Below, piece by piece: positions 12,536-35,650 of a DNA stretch of 64,000 bases. The notes below the pieces were generated by a model. The model was not told the origin of the DNA and made no database searches. It saw nothing but the letters and a program-made list of their open reading frames with translations. The stretch lies in NCBI RefSeq assembly GCF_042477335.2, contig NC_091251.1, positions 32,814,501 through 32,878,500 of the forward strand, given 5' to 3'. Numbering within the stretch: position 1 is the first letter of the stretch; the number at the start of each line of letters is the position of its first letter. The DNA comes from Ovis canadensis. Lineage: Eukaryota; Chordata; Mammalia; Artiodactyla; Bovidae. Both the position numbers and the translations under genes were made by a program.

Positions 12536-14128
12536 AAAATGGTAAACTTCATGTTACGTGTATTTTACCATAATTAGAAAAAAAAAAAAAGATCATGGCA
12601 GTTGGATACTTAGCTTAACTGGATGAAATATAATAGTAACAAATGAAACATCCTATAAATCTCCACCCCTTCCCTAAATCTTTCAGAGGAGGATGGGAGA
12701 GACATGGACCCACAGTAATGTGAGCAAATGACTCTGGTCACTGGCCACAGATTTGACAGTCTGTTGTTTTGGGTTAGTGGCTGGCTGCCCAATATGACTT
12801 CTACCAGGGGGAGGAAGACCCAAGACTTGCAGGGCTGATATAAGGGAGGGGGCAGACATGTTCTCTGTGGTCCAGGGGGTCAAATGAGGAATTATATAGG
12901 CTGATAGATTTTATCTCAATAAAAGATAGAGCTTTACATCAATGAGAGCTGCCCAAAAGGTGGTGGACTTCTTGGGAGGTAGTGGGTACCCATCTCCGGG
13001 GGGAAGTTGTGGGAGTGGCCAGATAAAGCTTCCCTGTTCTGTTCTTAACTTCTGCAGCTTCTTCAGAATTTGTTCGGGGGGCCTCTTCTTATTCCATTAT
13101 CTACTCAGTGATTCCCAGCTCTGGCTTCCAAGAGTAGCTCCCACATCCTGTTATGAGCTCTAGCTCTGTGTGTCTAGAAATCTATCATACATTTTCTCAT
13201 GGATGATCCATCCATGGCTCAAGCCCAGTTGGAATTCTTCTCCCCCATCATTTCCAGGTCTCTCCATCTTCTATGTGTGACACACACGCTCATTGGTTGA
13301 AACCTTCAGTACATCCTTGGCTCTTTCACCCCCTACCATACATACAATCACCACAACAAGTCATGACTACCCTTGAAATATCTCCTAAGCTGGGTCCGGG
13401 TATCATTGCATGAATCTAATGAGAGAGTGTTCAGTTCACATTTTGAAACACCTATTTTAGATGTGGTTTCCTTTTGCTGTTCTGAGCAGTAGCAATTTTC
13501 ATGGGGTGGGAAGCGGGAGAAGAGAAGGCGGGAGAGGAAGGAAGGGATGGGTCCCTAAATTAGTCACTTTGGATGCTGTGAGAAAGACCCGAAATAACGG
13601 TGTCGCTAGAAGAGATGCTTATTCTCAGCCGTGGGACAATCCGGGTATGTCCAGGGCTGATGCTGCAGCCCCCCGGGAGCCTTCTGTCTTGCTGCTCTGC
13701 AGTCCCCAGGGTGTTGCCTTTGGCAGCATGGTCCTCGATGGCTCACCACATCTGTGTTCTAGACAATGGGAAGGGGGAGGAGAAGAGAGCAGGCATGCGC
13801 CTCTTTAAAGGCATGACCCAGAAGTTATACATCAGTTCCTCCTACATCCTATTAGCCAGAAAATGGTCATATGGCCATTCCCTGCTGCAAGGCAGGCTGG
13901 TATCTGTAGTCTTTAGCTAAGTGGCTCTGTGCCTAACAAAATATTAATATTCCACAGAAGAGGAGGAAACTAGATGTACGGGGAACACTAGTGGTTTCTT
14001 CCACAGTCATTTTATACATTTCAGTGTGACCTACATGGCAGCTAATTGGCTAGACCTTAAGGATATAGTATGTGAAGGTTTAACGTACTAAAGAAGTTCC
14101 ATCAGGATCCAGTAAAGCTCTTCTTTCA

Positions 14129-14340
14129 GGCTTTCCTGGTGGCTTAGACTGTAAAGAAACTGCCTACAATGCAGGATACCCAGGTTTGATCCCTGGGTCA
14201 GGAAGATCCCCTGGAGAAGGGAATGGCAACCCACTCTACTATTCTTGCCTGGAGAATTCCTTGGACAGAGGAACCTGGTGGGCTATACTCCATGGGGTCC
14301 CAAAGAGCTGGATATGACTGAGGGACTTTCACTTTTTTTC
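14129..14340 (+). mobile_element. Bov-tA SINE
   Basis: Plus-strand copy with tRNA-like head and BovA body. Flanked by 15-bp direct repeats AAAGCTCTTCTTTCA (14114-14128) and AAAGCCCTTTTTTCA (14341-14355), two mismatches. Confidence 0.9.
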
Positions 14341-15110
14341 AAAGCCCTTTTTTCATAGATGGCAACACTGATCTCAGAGAGGGGAAGTCACCTATAAAGA
14401 CTGACCAGCAAAGTGCCAAGACTGGAACTAGAACCAAACTTTGGGCTCACTATTTACTATTTCAAAGAGATCTGGCTGACAGGCAGGAAAGCAGTGCCAG
14501 GAGGCCAGGACTTTGGGGGCTAGGGAGAGACCACCTTTCCTAGCCTGTCTACCTGGGGACAGGCTAGGACAGGCCAAATTCAGACTTAAATTGAAGAAAG
14601 TAGGGAAAACCACTAGACCATTCAGGTATGACCTAAATCAAATCCCTAATGATTATGCAGTAAAAGTGAGAAATAAGATTTAATGGACTAGATCTGATAG
14701 ACAGAGTACCTGATGAACTATGGACAGAGATTCATGACACTGTACAGGAGACAGGAAGCAAGACCATCCCCAAGAAAAAGAAATGCAAAAAAGCAAAATG
14801 GCTGTCTGAGGAGGCCTTATAAATAGCTGTGAAAAGAAGAGAAGCAAAAAGCAAAGGAGAAAAGGAAAGATATACCCATTTGAATGCAGAGTTCCAAAGG
14901 ATAGCAAAGAAAGAAAAGAAAGCCTTTCTCAGTGATGTGCAAAGAAATAGAGGATAACAATAGAATGAGAAAGACTAGAGATCTCTTCAAGAAAATTAGA
15001 GATACCAAGGGAACATTTCATGCAAACATGGGCTCAAAAAGGACAGAAATGGTATGGACCTAACAGAAGCAGATATCATGGCAAGAATACACAGAACTAT
15101 ACAAAAAAGA

Positions 15111-15379
15111 GAAGGCAATGGCAACCCACTCCAGTACTCTTGCCTGGAAACTCTCATGGATGGAGGAGCCTGGTAGGCTGCAGTCCATGTGGTCACGAAG
15201 AGTCGGACACGACTGAGCGACTTCACTTTCACTTTTCACTTTCATGCACTGGAGAAGGCAATGGCAACCCACTCCAGTACTCTTGCCTGGAGAATCCCAG
15301 GGATGGTGGAGCCTGGTGGGCTGCCGTCTATGGGGTCTCACAGAGTCGAACACGACTGATGCGACTTAGCAGCAGCAGC
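15111..15379 (+). mobile_element. Bov-A2 SINE nested in BovB
   Basis: Complete BovA dimer with (AGC)n tail. Perfect 12-bp target-site duplication ATACAAAAAAGA at 15099-15110 and 15380-15391. It is younger than its host BovB. Confidence 0.95.
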
Positions 15380-16525
15380 ATACAAAAAAGATCTTCATGA
15401 CCCAGATAATCATGATGGTGTGATCACTCACCTAGAGCCAGACATCCTGGAATGTGAAGTCAAGTAGGCCTTAGGAAGCATCACTGTGAACAAAGGTAGT
15501 GGAGGTGATGGAATTCCAGTTGAGCTATTTCAAATCCTAAAAGATGATGTTGTGAAAGTGCTGCACTCCATATGCCAACAAATTTGGAAAACTCAGCAGT
15601 GGCCACAGGACTGGAAAAGGTCAGTTTTCATTCCAATCCCTAAGAAAGGCATGTCAAAGAATGTTCAACCTACCGCACAATTGCACTCATCTCACATGCT
15701 AGTAAAGTAATGCTCAGAATTCTCCAAGCCAGGCTTCAACCATACGTGAACTGTAAACTTGTAGATATTCAAGCTGGATTTAGAAAAGACAGAGGAACCA
15801 GAGATCAAATTGCCAACATCTGATGGATCATCAAAAAAGCAAGAGAGTTCCAGAAAAACATCTATTTCTGCTTTATTGACTATGCCAAAGCCTTTGACTG
15901 TGTGGATCACAATAAACTCTGGAAAATTTTGAAAGAGATGGGAATACCAGACCACCTGACCTGCCTCCTGAGAAATCTGTATGCAGGTCAGGAAGCAACA
16001 GTTAGAACTGGACATAGAACAACAGATTGGTTCCAAACAGGAAAAGGAGTATGTCAAGTCTGTATATTGTCACCCTGCTTATTTACCTTATATGCAGAGT
16101 ACATCATGAGAAATGCTGGGCTGGAAGAAGCACAAGCTAGAATCAAGATTGCTGGGAGAAATATCAATAACCTCAGATATACAGATGACACCACCCTCAT
16201 GGCAGAAAGTGAAGAAGAACTAAAGAGCCTCTTGATGAAGTGAGAGTGAAAAAGTTGTCTTAAAGCTCAACATTCAGAAAACAAAGATCATGGCATCTGG
16301 TCCCATCACTTCATGGCAAATAGGTGAAGAAACAGTGGAAACAGTGGCAGACTTTATTTTTTTGGGCTCCCAAATCACTGCAGATGGTGACTGCAGCCAT
16401 GAAATTAAAAGACACTTACTCCTTGGAAGAAAAGTTATGACCAACCTAGATAGCATATTAAAAATCAGAGACATTACTTTGCCAAGAAAGGTCCGTCTAG
16501 TCAAAGCTATGGAATTTCCAGCAGT

Positions 16526-16564
16526 CATGTATGGATGTTAGAGATGGACTAACATCCATACATG
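16526..16564. repeat. Perfect 16-bp inverted repeat in BovB
   Basis: Arms 16526-16541 and 16549-16564, 7-nt loop. Other BovB copies in this window lack the second arm at the same place, so it is a new inverted copy. Confidence 0.9.
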
Positions 16565-17007
16565 TTAGTATGGAGGAAAGCCTGAGCACTGAAGAATTGA
16601 TGCTTTTGAACTGTGGTGTTGGAGAAGACTCTTGAGAGTCCCTTGGACTGCAAGGAGATCCAACCAGTCCACTCTGAAGGAGCTCAGCCCTGGGATTTCT
16701 TTTGAAGGAATGATGCTGAAACTGAAACTCCAGGACTTTGGCCCCTGATGCTGGGAAAGATTGAAGGCGGGAGGAGTAGGGGATGATGAGATGGTTGGAT
16801 GACATCACTGACTCAATGGACATGAGTTTGAGTAAAGTCTGGGAGTTGGTGATACACAGGGAGGCCTGGTGTGCTGCAGTCCACGGAGTCTCAAAGAATC
16901 GGACATGACTGAGCAACTGAACTGAATTACCTGTGAAGCTGCTCATCACTTGTCAGGACTCACCCTTAGGGTTATCATGTGCCTCCAAATAGCTCTCAAT
17001 TAACTTA

Positions 17008-17505
17008 AATAGTACTCTGTACTGAACTGCAGTAATTTCTATGCATTTAACTCAGGTTCCTTGAGGACAGACACAGCTTAGTCCTCTCTCTGTCCCCAGT
17101 GCCTGCCTACCAGGCACTCAGTGAATAGTTCAGTGAATAACTAAATACAGGAATATATATTCAAGGTGGGTCCCAGGTGGCTCAGTGGTAAAGGATCTGC
17201 CTGCCACACAGAAGATATGCATTCGATCCCTGGGTTGGGAAGATCCCCTGGAGAAGGAAATGGCCACCCACTCTAGTATTCTTGACTGGAGAATCCCATG
17301 GACAGAGGAGCCTGGCCGGCTATAGTATGTAGGGTCATAAAGAGTTGGACATGGCTTAGTGACTAAACAATGACAAGAACAACCTTCAGTTGCAGGTAAG
17401 AGAAATTTAGCTCAAACTAGCTTGAGGGAAAAAAAAAAAAAGATTGGCATAAGTATCTGGGCAATCTAGGTATACAGCTTGCTTCAGGCAGAGCTGGATC
17501 CAGGG
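17008..17505 (+). repeat. Segmental duplication, copy 2, carrying a Bov-tA
   Basis: Partner of 9787-10065, about 85% alike by eye. The match is interrupted by a Bov-tA at about 17167-17380 and resumes at 'CCTTCAGTTGCAGG', so the SINE inserted after the copies separated. This copy continues past the point where copy 1 diverges. Confidence 0.7.
17167..17380 (+). mobile_element. Bov-tA SINE
   Basis: tRNA-like head CCCAGGTGGCTCAGTGGTAAAGG and BovA body. Absent from the duplicate copy at 9787-10065, which gives the empty-site sequence. Confidence 0.88.
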
Positions 17506-18264
17506 ACTTAACTGCTGTTTTCAAAAGCTATGCTTCTATCCAGTGCTGGTTAGCAAAGGTTGACACTAGTTCTGTGACTTGATCCTTCTTGCCTTCTGGG
17601 GGACGTGTTGTCCAAGCAGCCCCTGCAGGGATTGGGGAAAGGCAGGAAGGTTAAGAGAAAATGGGGTGCTGCTGTTGGTCATGGTAGGGGCAAGGCATTC
17701 CCCTCAGACATCCCCAGATCTAGGGCATCATGGTATAGGGTCCACCTCAGCCCTTGATTTTTGGTTTTGGCTTTATGGAGGTCATCTCTGGGGAGGTTTC
17801 TTGTGGCTCCACCTCTTCTGGGGTTGGATGCACTTACTGTACCTCAGGCCTCGGGTGGCCCCGGCCCCTCCCTCCTGCTTCTCTCTGAAAGCCAAGGCAG
17901 CCTGTGCTCTTTCCTGCCAGGGCCCCTTGGAATTCCCACATTTGGCTGGGACGGGGCTAGATGAGGATGGAGGAAGTGGAGGAGGGAAGACCGGCTGGTG
18001 ACTCAGCGGGAGGGGTGGCACATGCTGACTCCAGGGCCATCCTGCCTGGGGGTGAGAATTCCCCTTTGTAGAAAAGGTGGGCAGGGCGGTGTGAATGCAG
18101 CCGGAGGCCTGTGCGTCTCCATGACGCTCTGTGTGCTGGGCAGCCAGTCTGTCCCAGTGGTCACAGGTCATGCTTCTGTTGCCTAGCAATACCCTCTTTG
18201 AGATGTGTTCCCCTCTCCTGCCCTCAGCTCTAGGAGCCCAGCTTTCGGGGAGGGAGCCTCTCCC

Positions 18265-18322
18265 GTCCTCGGTTCTGGGCTCTCAATCTCCCTGTCCTCG
18301 GTTCTGGGCTCTCAAGGCTTCT
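18265..18322 (+). repeat. 29-bp two-copy tandem repeat
   Basis: GTCCTCGGTTCTGGGCTCTC occurs at 18265 and again at 18294 with a 29-bp period. Confidence 0.8.
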
Positions 18323-18395
18323 CCCCAGGGAACGCCTGAGACAGGAACTTCCCTGAGTCCAGAGTCTAGGAAAGGAGTTGAAGGGAACAAATCTG

Positions 18396-18522
18396 GAAAG
18401 ACTGAAGGCAGGAGAAGGGGAGGACAGAGGATGAGATGGTTGGATGGCATCACTGACTCGATGTGACAGGGAAGCCTGGTGTGCTGTAGTCCATGGAGTC
18501 ACAAAGAGTCGGACATGACTGA
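18396..18522 (+). mobile_element. BovB LINE 3' fragment
   Basis: About 125 bp of the BovB 3' end (GATGAGATGGTTGGATGGCA ... AGTCGGACATGACTGAG), with an internal deletion just after 'GACTCGATG'. Confidence 0.85.
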
Positions 18523-20227
18523 GAGACCCCCCAGAATCCTCACCTTCCCTCAGGAGGAAAGGACAGCTCGGCCCTTGGGGAACCTGATTAGATCGGGAGA
18601 CCGCCCCACATTCAGGGAGGTGGCAGCCAGTCCAAGCAACCCTGGCAAGTAAACCCAGCAGCAGCAGCAGGAATTAGCTTGATGAATGGAGGAAATAGTC
18701 ATCAGAAAAGGCTTGAAAGCCAGGCAGAGTGGTGTGCGTTTATTCCGGTGGTAAATGGGGAACGCTGTGAGGGCCTTGTAGAAGAAAGATGTGAGCAGAT
18801 TCCTGCATCAGGTCCTGAGAGGAGAGACGCAGAGTGTGGGGTGGGCAGGGGCAGAGTGGAGAGTCACGGGAGGATTCCAGGAGTGCTGGCTGCCAAGGTC
18901 AGGATGGGAGATGGTAGGCATGGGCAGTGGTGGGAAGAGTGAGGGAGATCCGGGAAGGACAGGCCTTGGTTCTGTCTTGGGGTAAAGGAGAGCTCCTTAA
19001 TCCTTAGTCTCCGTGATTCCTTCAGCAGACGGGCAGGCATGGCCGGCCACTGCCTGCCAGCATTTCCCTTTGGTCTGTGGTGGCCCTTGTAGGCATGATG
19101 TGGTGCCTGCCAAGGGTGCCTTTATGAATGGACCTTGAAGGCTGCTGACTCAGCAGGCGGAAAGGCTTTGAGGCCGCCAGGTTTGGACCGGAACTGTCTC
19201 AGAAGGAAGTGGCTGCTCAGGGCTTCCCCACTGTGGACAGCTGGGAGGTGGTAGTGGGGGGAGCACAGGATGCACCCGGCTTGGCTAAAGGACTCCCTCA
19301 GCTCAGCTGCTGGGTGTACGGGAAGGGGGAGAGGCGGGAGGGATGGGACTGAAACTGACGCTCATGACTCGACTATTGATGCCATTCGCTCCCTGGAAGG
19401 GCAGAGAGGTGGGGCAGGAGGTGGAGAATACAAACCTTTCTCAACTTTGTGCAAAATATGAAGTCCTCTCACTTATCTGGGCTTTAATTTTTTTTGTTTT
19501 TCCTCTTGCAAAATGGGACCAAGTCAGGCAGCCTGGCTCCCTGGGTGGTCTGAGGAATGTGAAACCTTTTCTATTTTTGTCAAATTGTATTGAATAGCAT
19601 AAAGCAACCCTGTTGACACTTGGCTTGGTCAGGATGTGACAGTCAGCAGCTGTGAGACCTGGGGAAAAGGCAGACCGCAATGGGGGTGGGGTGGGAGGAA
19701 GCCAGAGACTGGGAGTAGGGCTGGACCCGGGAGGTTGCAGAAATACCCCACTCAATCCTGATTCCAGTCTGCGGGCAGGGGCCAGTCTCAGGACAGGCCA
19801 CTTCCGCTTCTCACTGGTCTTGGGCACTCAGTCTATGCATGTTAAACTAGCCCATGTCCTTTCCCTTGAGCCCCACACTCATTCACCGGGTCGCCTTCAG
19901 AAGTCTCGCCAAGAAGTTCCTGCACAAATACCTTTCACTGCATACAGCCTATACTAGACCCTTCCCTGCTCTCTGTCCCCACGAATGCTGCACCTGCGCC
20001 CTAGGCTCAGACCACGGCCACCCCGACTGCTCCCTCCCTCGCTGCCCTGTCCTCCATGCTGTTGCTTTCCCCCAGACCTTTGTCTCTTCTGTCCAGCTCT
20101 TCCCATTTATCCTGCAGATGCTGTCAGTATAATCTTTATGAAGCACAGCTCTGGCCATACCCATTCTTTTATTCCAGAACCTTCAGTGGCTCCCAGCTGC
20201 CTTCAGGATAAGCTTCTGACCTCTCGT

Positions 20228-20697
20228 CATATTGTTCAGTCGCTAAGTTGTGTCCAACTCTTTGCGACCCTGTGGACTATAGCATGCCAGGCTTTCTTGT
20301 CTTTCGCTATCTTCTGGAGTTTGCTCAAACTCACGTCCATTGAGTCAGTGATGCCATCCAACCATCTCATCCTCTGTCGCCCCCTTCTCCTCCTGCCCTC
20401 AATCTTTCCCAGTGTCAGGGTCTTTTCCAATGAGTCAGCTGTTCACATCAGGCGGCCAAAGTATTGGAGTTTGAGCATCAGACCTTCCAATGAATATTCA
20501 GGACTAACTTCCTTTGGGATTGACTGGTTTGATCTCCTTGCAGTCCACGGGACTCTCAAGAGTCTTCTCCAGCACCATAATTCAAAAGCATCAATTATTC
20601 GGTGCTCAGCCTTCTTTATAGTCCAACTCTCACATCTGTACATGACTACTAGAAAAACCATAGCTTTGACTATGCTTTGTCAGCAAAATAATGTCTT
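20228..20697 (-). mobile_element. BovB LINE 3' fragment inside an L2-like segment
   Basis: About 470 bp of BovB 3' end in reverse orientation. The L2-like sequence upstream (20040-20227) is cut by it. Confidence 0.88.
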
Positions 20698-21128
20698 GGC
20701 TAATCTCTAAGCCTTGTTCTCCTCTACCAGCTGAGCCAAACTGATCTGTGTACCTATTTGAGTTGCCCTGAGCGGGCCAGGCTTGACTATTCTTGGCCTT
20801 GCCCCTCCTATCTTTTGTTTGCACATCAATACCTTAGAAGGGGTGGATCTTATCTGCCTGCTGCCCTGCCTCCCCTGATCCAGCCTCCCCAGTGACTCAA
20901 TTTCCTCCTGCCAGCATCTCTCAAAATATCCCTCAGCTGGGAGCCTTGTAGGGTGTGGGAAGGAGGACCTCCCAGTGGGCTGTTGCAGCCTCCACCAGGC
21001 TGGTCCAGGGGAGATGAGGTGAGAGAGAGGGGTTGGTAAGGACCTTTTGAGACAGAAGCTTCACTTCCTCACAGGCAGAGGCAGCCTTCCATCACGGAGA
21101 GCCCAGCGGCCAGCTGCCTCGCGAGAAG

Positions 21129-33171
<12,043 letters not shown>

Positions 33172-33313
33172 CCACGAGGCTCAGGGGGCTGCTGCCCCTG
33201 CCGTGGGGCTCCCACCTCTGGCTGCACTGGATCCTCAGTGTGAGCTCTGGGCTGGGGGCTTCCCTGCCTCCAACAGATGGCGTCCACTCTGGCGGATCTA
33301 CTCATTCTGCAAA

Positions 33314-33562
33314 GGACACGATACACAGACCACCCTGCAGCCTTACTTCTCTGAGGGACACAATTCCCAAGTCATCCTGCTGCCTTATTTCTCCAGTGAC
33401 ACGACACCTAAATCACCTCGCTGCTTTATTCCTTACGGACGCAATGCACAGACCTCCCTGCCACCGTATTTCCCCAACGGATATGCTACACGGACCATCT
33501 GGCTGCCATTTCCCCCCAAAGATGTGGTACACAGTCTCCCCTCGCCTTGTCTCCGGTGGTCC
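33314..33562 (+). repeat. Degenerate 42-bp tandem array in CD276 3' UTR
   Basis: About six units: 33314-33355, 33356-33397, 33398-33436 (39 bp), 33437-33478, 33479-33520, 33521-33562. Each starts with GGACAC or a derivative, has a CTGC(A/C)GCCTTA(C/T)TT-like centre, and ends in a pyrimidine run. All lengths are multiples of three, so one frame stays open and shows 14-residue repeats around LxPYF. This frame begins after the TGA and has no ATG context of its own in the array. Confidence 0.8.
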
Positions 33563-34340
33563 AGATACACGAGCTATCACTTCTCAGCCTCCTCCCCCAT
33601 CTGTCCGTAACTCTGTCTCCTCAGCCGAGGCCATTGCAGCCTCGGTATGTCCTCCAGACTGGAGGCGTCGCCTCGGGCTCTGGCCCCAGCGTCAGCCTCT
33701 TCCCTCCTCCACTAAGTGGAGACAGGGCCCCTCCCCCAGGCATGCAGGCAAGCAGGTGCACGTGCTGGAACACGTGAGGACCTCCCCCGGCCCAGCCTCT
33801 TCCGGGCGCCCTGGGCTGTGCCCTGTGAGCCCCGCGCTCCACCCGCCCTCCCCGTGGGAAGTACGTGCTGGTCACCCCAGGTCTCTGGGCGGCTGCGTGG
33901 GCCCCCTTGTGATCTGCTGCTGTCCCTCTGCTTTTCCTTTCGTTGATCCAAGTAACGTTCACTGAGCATCTCTGGGCGTCAGCACTGTGTTAGGTACTGG
34001 GGACCCTGCGCGAGAAGACAAGCCCCTCCCTAAGGAGCGCGCCCTTCAGCCGAGAAACCGTGAGGCAAGAGGGACTCGTGAGGGGCTCCTGCCTTGCTTC
34101 CTGCTGAACCCCTCTTCTGGACCACAGCTCCCAGGATACCTCACTCCCATTCCACCCCGAATCCTTGCCCAGAAACCTGGAAAGAGAGACAGAGCCTCTA
34201 GCCACAAGTGGAGCATCTGATGGTTTCCAAAGTGTCTTTCCAGGCATGCACAGCAGGCAGCCTGGACCCGACAGACCCCGGGGAGCTGAGAGCTGCAGCG
34301 CAGGGGAAGCCTGAGGGCAGGGACAGCCTCTCCCCCACCA

Positions 34341-34348
34341 TGGTGCTA
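34341..34348 (+). promoter_or_regulatory. CD276: miR-29 family 8-mer seed match in CD276 3' UTR
   Basis: TGGTGCTA matches miR-29 positions 2-8 plus the A opposite position 1. It lies about 200 bases before the poly(A) signal. Repression of B7-H3 by miR-29 through its 3' UTR is established in human cells, so a perfect site in this UTR is likely to be the functional orthologue. Confidence 0.75.
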
Positions 34349-34538
34349 TTCGGAGCTGGGCAGACAATTTCTGGCTTGTCTCCAGCCAGTCCCCAGTCTC
34401 CAGTGGAGTAAACTTCTGAGGACCTGATGTGCCTCCTGTTGACATCCCTCCCTTCACCAGGAATGAAAGATGTGGGGGTTTCTAATTTAAATGTGGGACT
34501 CTGAGAAATTTTATTACCCGGGGGTGCATTTTGGGAAA

Positions 34539-34544
34539 AATAAA
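34539..34544 (+). terminator. CD276: CD276 poly(A) signal AATAAA
   Basis: Canonical hexamer in GAAAAATAAATGCC, followed within 30 bases by a T/G-rich stretch (GTTTTTTCTCTGTAAATTGTGTGG) that fits the downstream element. No earlier canonical hexamer lies between the stop codon and this point. Confidence 0.8.
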
Positions 34545-35028
34545 TGCCTTTGTAGAAAGTTTTTTCTCTGTAAATTGTGTGGCAGCAGGGCTCGACTGGA
34601 AGAATTCCCTTCTGGATATTTGAGTCCCGGGGTGCCTGGATCTCCTTACTCTCACCGTCCTTAAGTCGCTGGGTTTCCATGGCCCCTTTTCTAACTTCAG
34701 TTACCCACTTGGTAAGGATGCTGGCTGTCCAGAAAGCCAGGCCCTTTGGTCACTGTATGGGGCTCCACCCACTCCTAGAAGTGTCACCTAATATCTTTAT
34801 CTCAGAAGATTCAGACTCTAGGCTTGTTTAAGGCCTAATGTCCCCATTTCATGGATGGGGAAACTGAGACCCAGGAAGAAGCTAACACAGAAAAGGAACT
34901 CTACACGCTCTTTTTGGCTGACACAGTGGAATGGGCATCGGGCCTGAGTCAGAGGTCCAGGTCTAAGACCTCATTCAGCACTGCCCTGTGATCCTGAGCT
35001 GGGCATTTAACTTCTCTGGGCTTTAGAT

Positions 35029-35145
35029 TTTTTTATTTTTTTTGGCCACACTGTGCAGCATACAGGATCTTAATTTCTCAATTAGGGATTTAACCTTTGC
35101 CCCCTGCATTTGGAATCTTAACCATTAGACCACCAGGGAAGTCCC
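35029..35145 (-). mobile_element. CHR-type SINE
   Basis: Reverse copy: T-rich tail, TTTGGCCACACTGTGCAGCA, then ACCACCAGGGAAGTCCC, the complement of the tRNA-like head. Confidence 0.85.
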
Positions 35146-35527
35146 AGGGCCTTCGTTTTCTTATATGAAAAACAGCCCTGAGATTTTTCACCACCTTCCA
35201 GTTTCGAAGACTAAGAAGAGGAGGTGAACATGGCAAGCAAACTATTTCCAGAGAACCAGGTTCAAGGATGTGGGAGCCTGCAGAGTGCATTGGGCTCCTT
35301 TACCCTTGGGGGCCAGGGTCTCAGAACTGGCCCGCCAGTCAGTCCCCAAACTCTGCAGGCCTGAGGGCAGCAGGAAGAGCTTGGGTTGGGGCTCAGGACG
35401 CTTGTTTTTTAATTTTTTTTCTTGTCTTCCTTTTTGACTTTTGTTCCTGGCTCTGCTACTGACTTGTGACTAAGTCCTTCATCCCTCTGAACCTTCATTT
35501 CCTTATCTGTTAAGAAGGGGTGAAGGG

Positions 35528-35650
35528 ACTTTCCTGGTGGTCCAGTGGTTAAGATGCTATGCTTTGAATGTAGGGGTCATGGGTTCAAACCCTGGTCAAG
35601 GAACTAAAATCCCACATGCCACGTGGCCAAATAAAAATTTTAAAAACAGC
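35528..35650 (+). mobile_element. CHR-type SINE
   Basis: Head GGGACTTTCCTGGTGGTCCA, B-box-like GGTTCAAACCC, and a GTGGCCAAATAAAA tail. Confidence 0.85.

Larger units (their letters stand above)
14611..16926 (+). mobile_element. BovB LINE, longest copy in the window (about 2 kb net)
   Basis: ORF2 3' two thirds, interrupted by a Bov-A2 at 15111-15379. Recognisable pieces: the N-terminal thumb-side block 'GGDGIPVELFQ', the FIDYAKAFD block, and a palm motif mutated from YADDT to YTDDT at about 16175-16195. Multiple frameshifts and stops show it is dead. It carries a perfect hairpin at 16526-16564. The 3' end is the usual GACTGAGCAACTGAACTGA. Confidence 0.95.
59..21074 (+). other. CD276: CD276 intron 1 (candidate)
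   Basis: About 21 kb between the candidate exon 1 donor and the acceptor ahead of the signal-peptide exon. I see no convincing coding exon in it. Its long open frames fall in BovB, L2 or low-complexity DNA. Between the repeats listed separately are MIR-like segments (for example 3100-3235, 5600-5760), L1-like old fragments (8890-9070 and the 3' end at about 12290-12590), L2 tails (9610-9960, 19850-20228) and stretches with nothing recognisable (300-1780, 2010-2790, 4250-5600, 12600-14110, 18530-19840, 20700-21060). Confidence 0.5.
33172..34565 (+). other. CD276: CD276 3' UTR
   Basis: It runs from the TGA to about 20 bases past the only AATAAA in this stretch (34539-34544). The 1.4-kb length suits B7-H3 messages. 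It has no SINE or LINE, unlike the DNA on both sides, which supports it being retained transcript. It contains the 42-bp tandem array (33314-33562) and a miR-29 seed match (34341-34348). The cleavage site is estimated. Confidence 0.8.

Noticed and set aside
15486..16541. Forward frames with reverse-transcriptase motifs
   Set aside because: A dead BovB with several frame breaks, a mutated palm motif and a nested SINE.
19985..20710. 241-residue forward frame
   Set aside because: It runs across an L2-like segment and an antisense BovB, so it is chance openness, not a gene.
33203..33965. Frames of 135 and 241 residues after the CD276 stop
   Set aside because: They lie in the 3' UTR; the 14-residue periodicity follows from the 42-bp array. 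Kept as a finding, not as a CDS.
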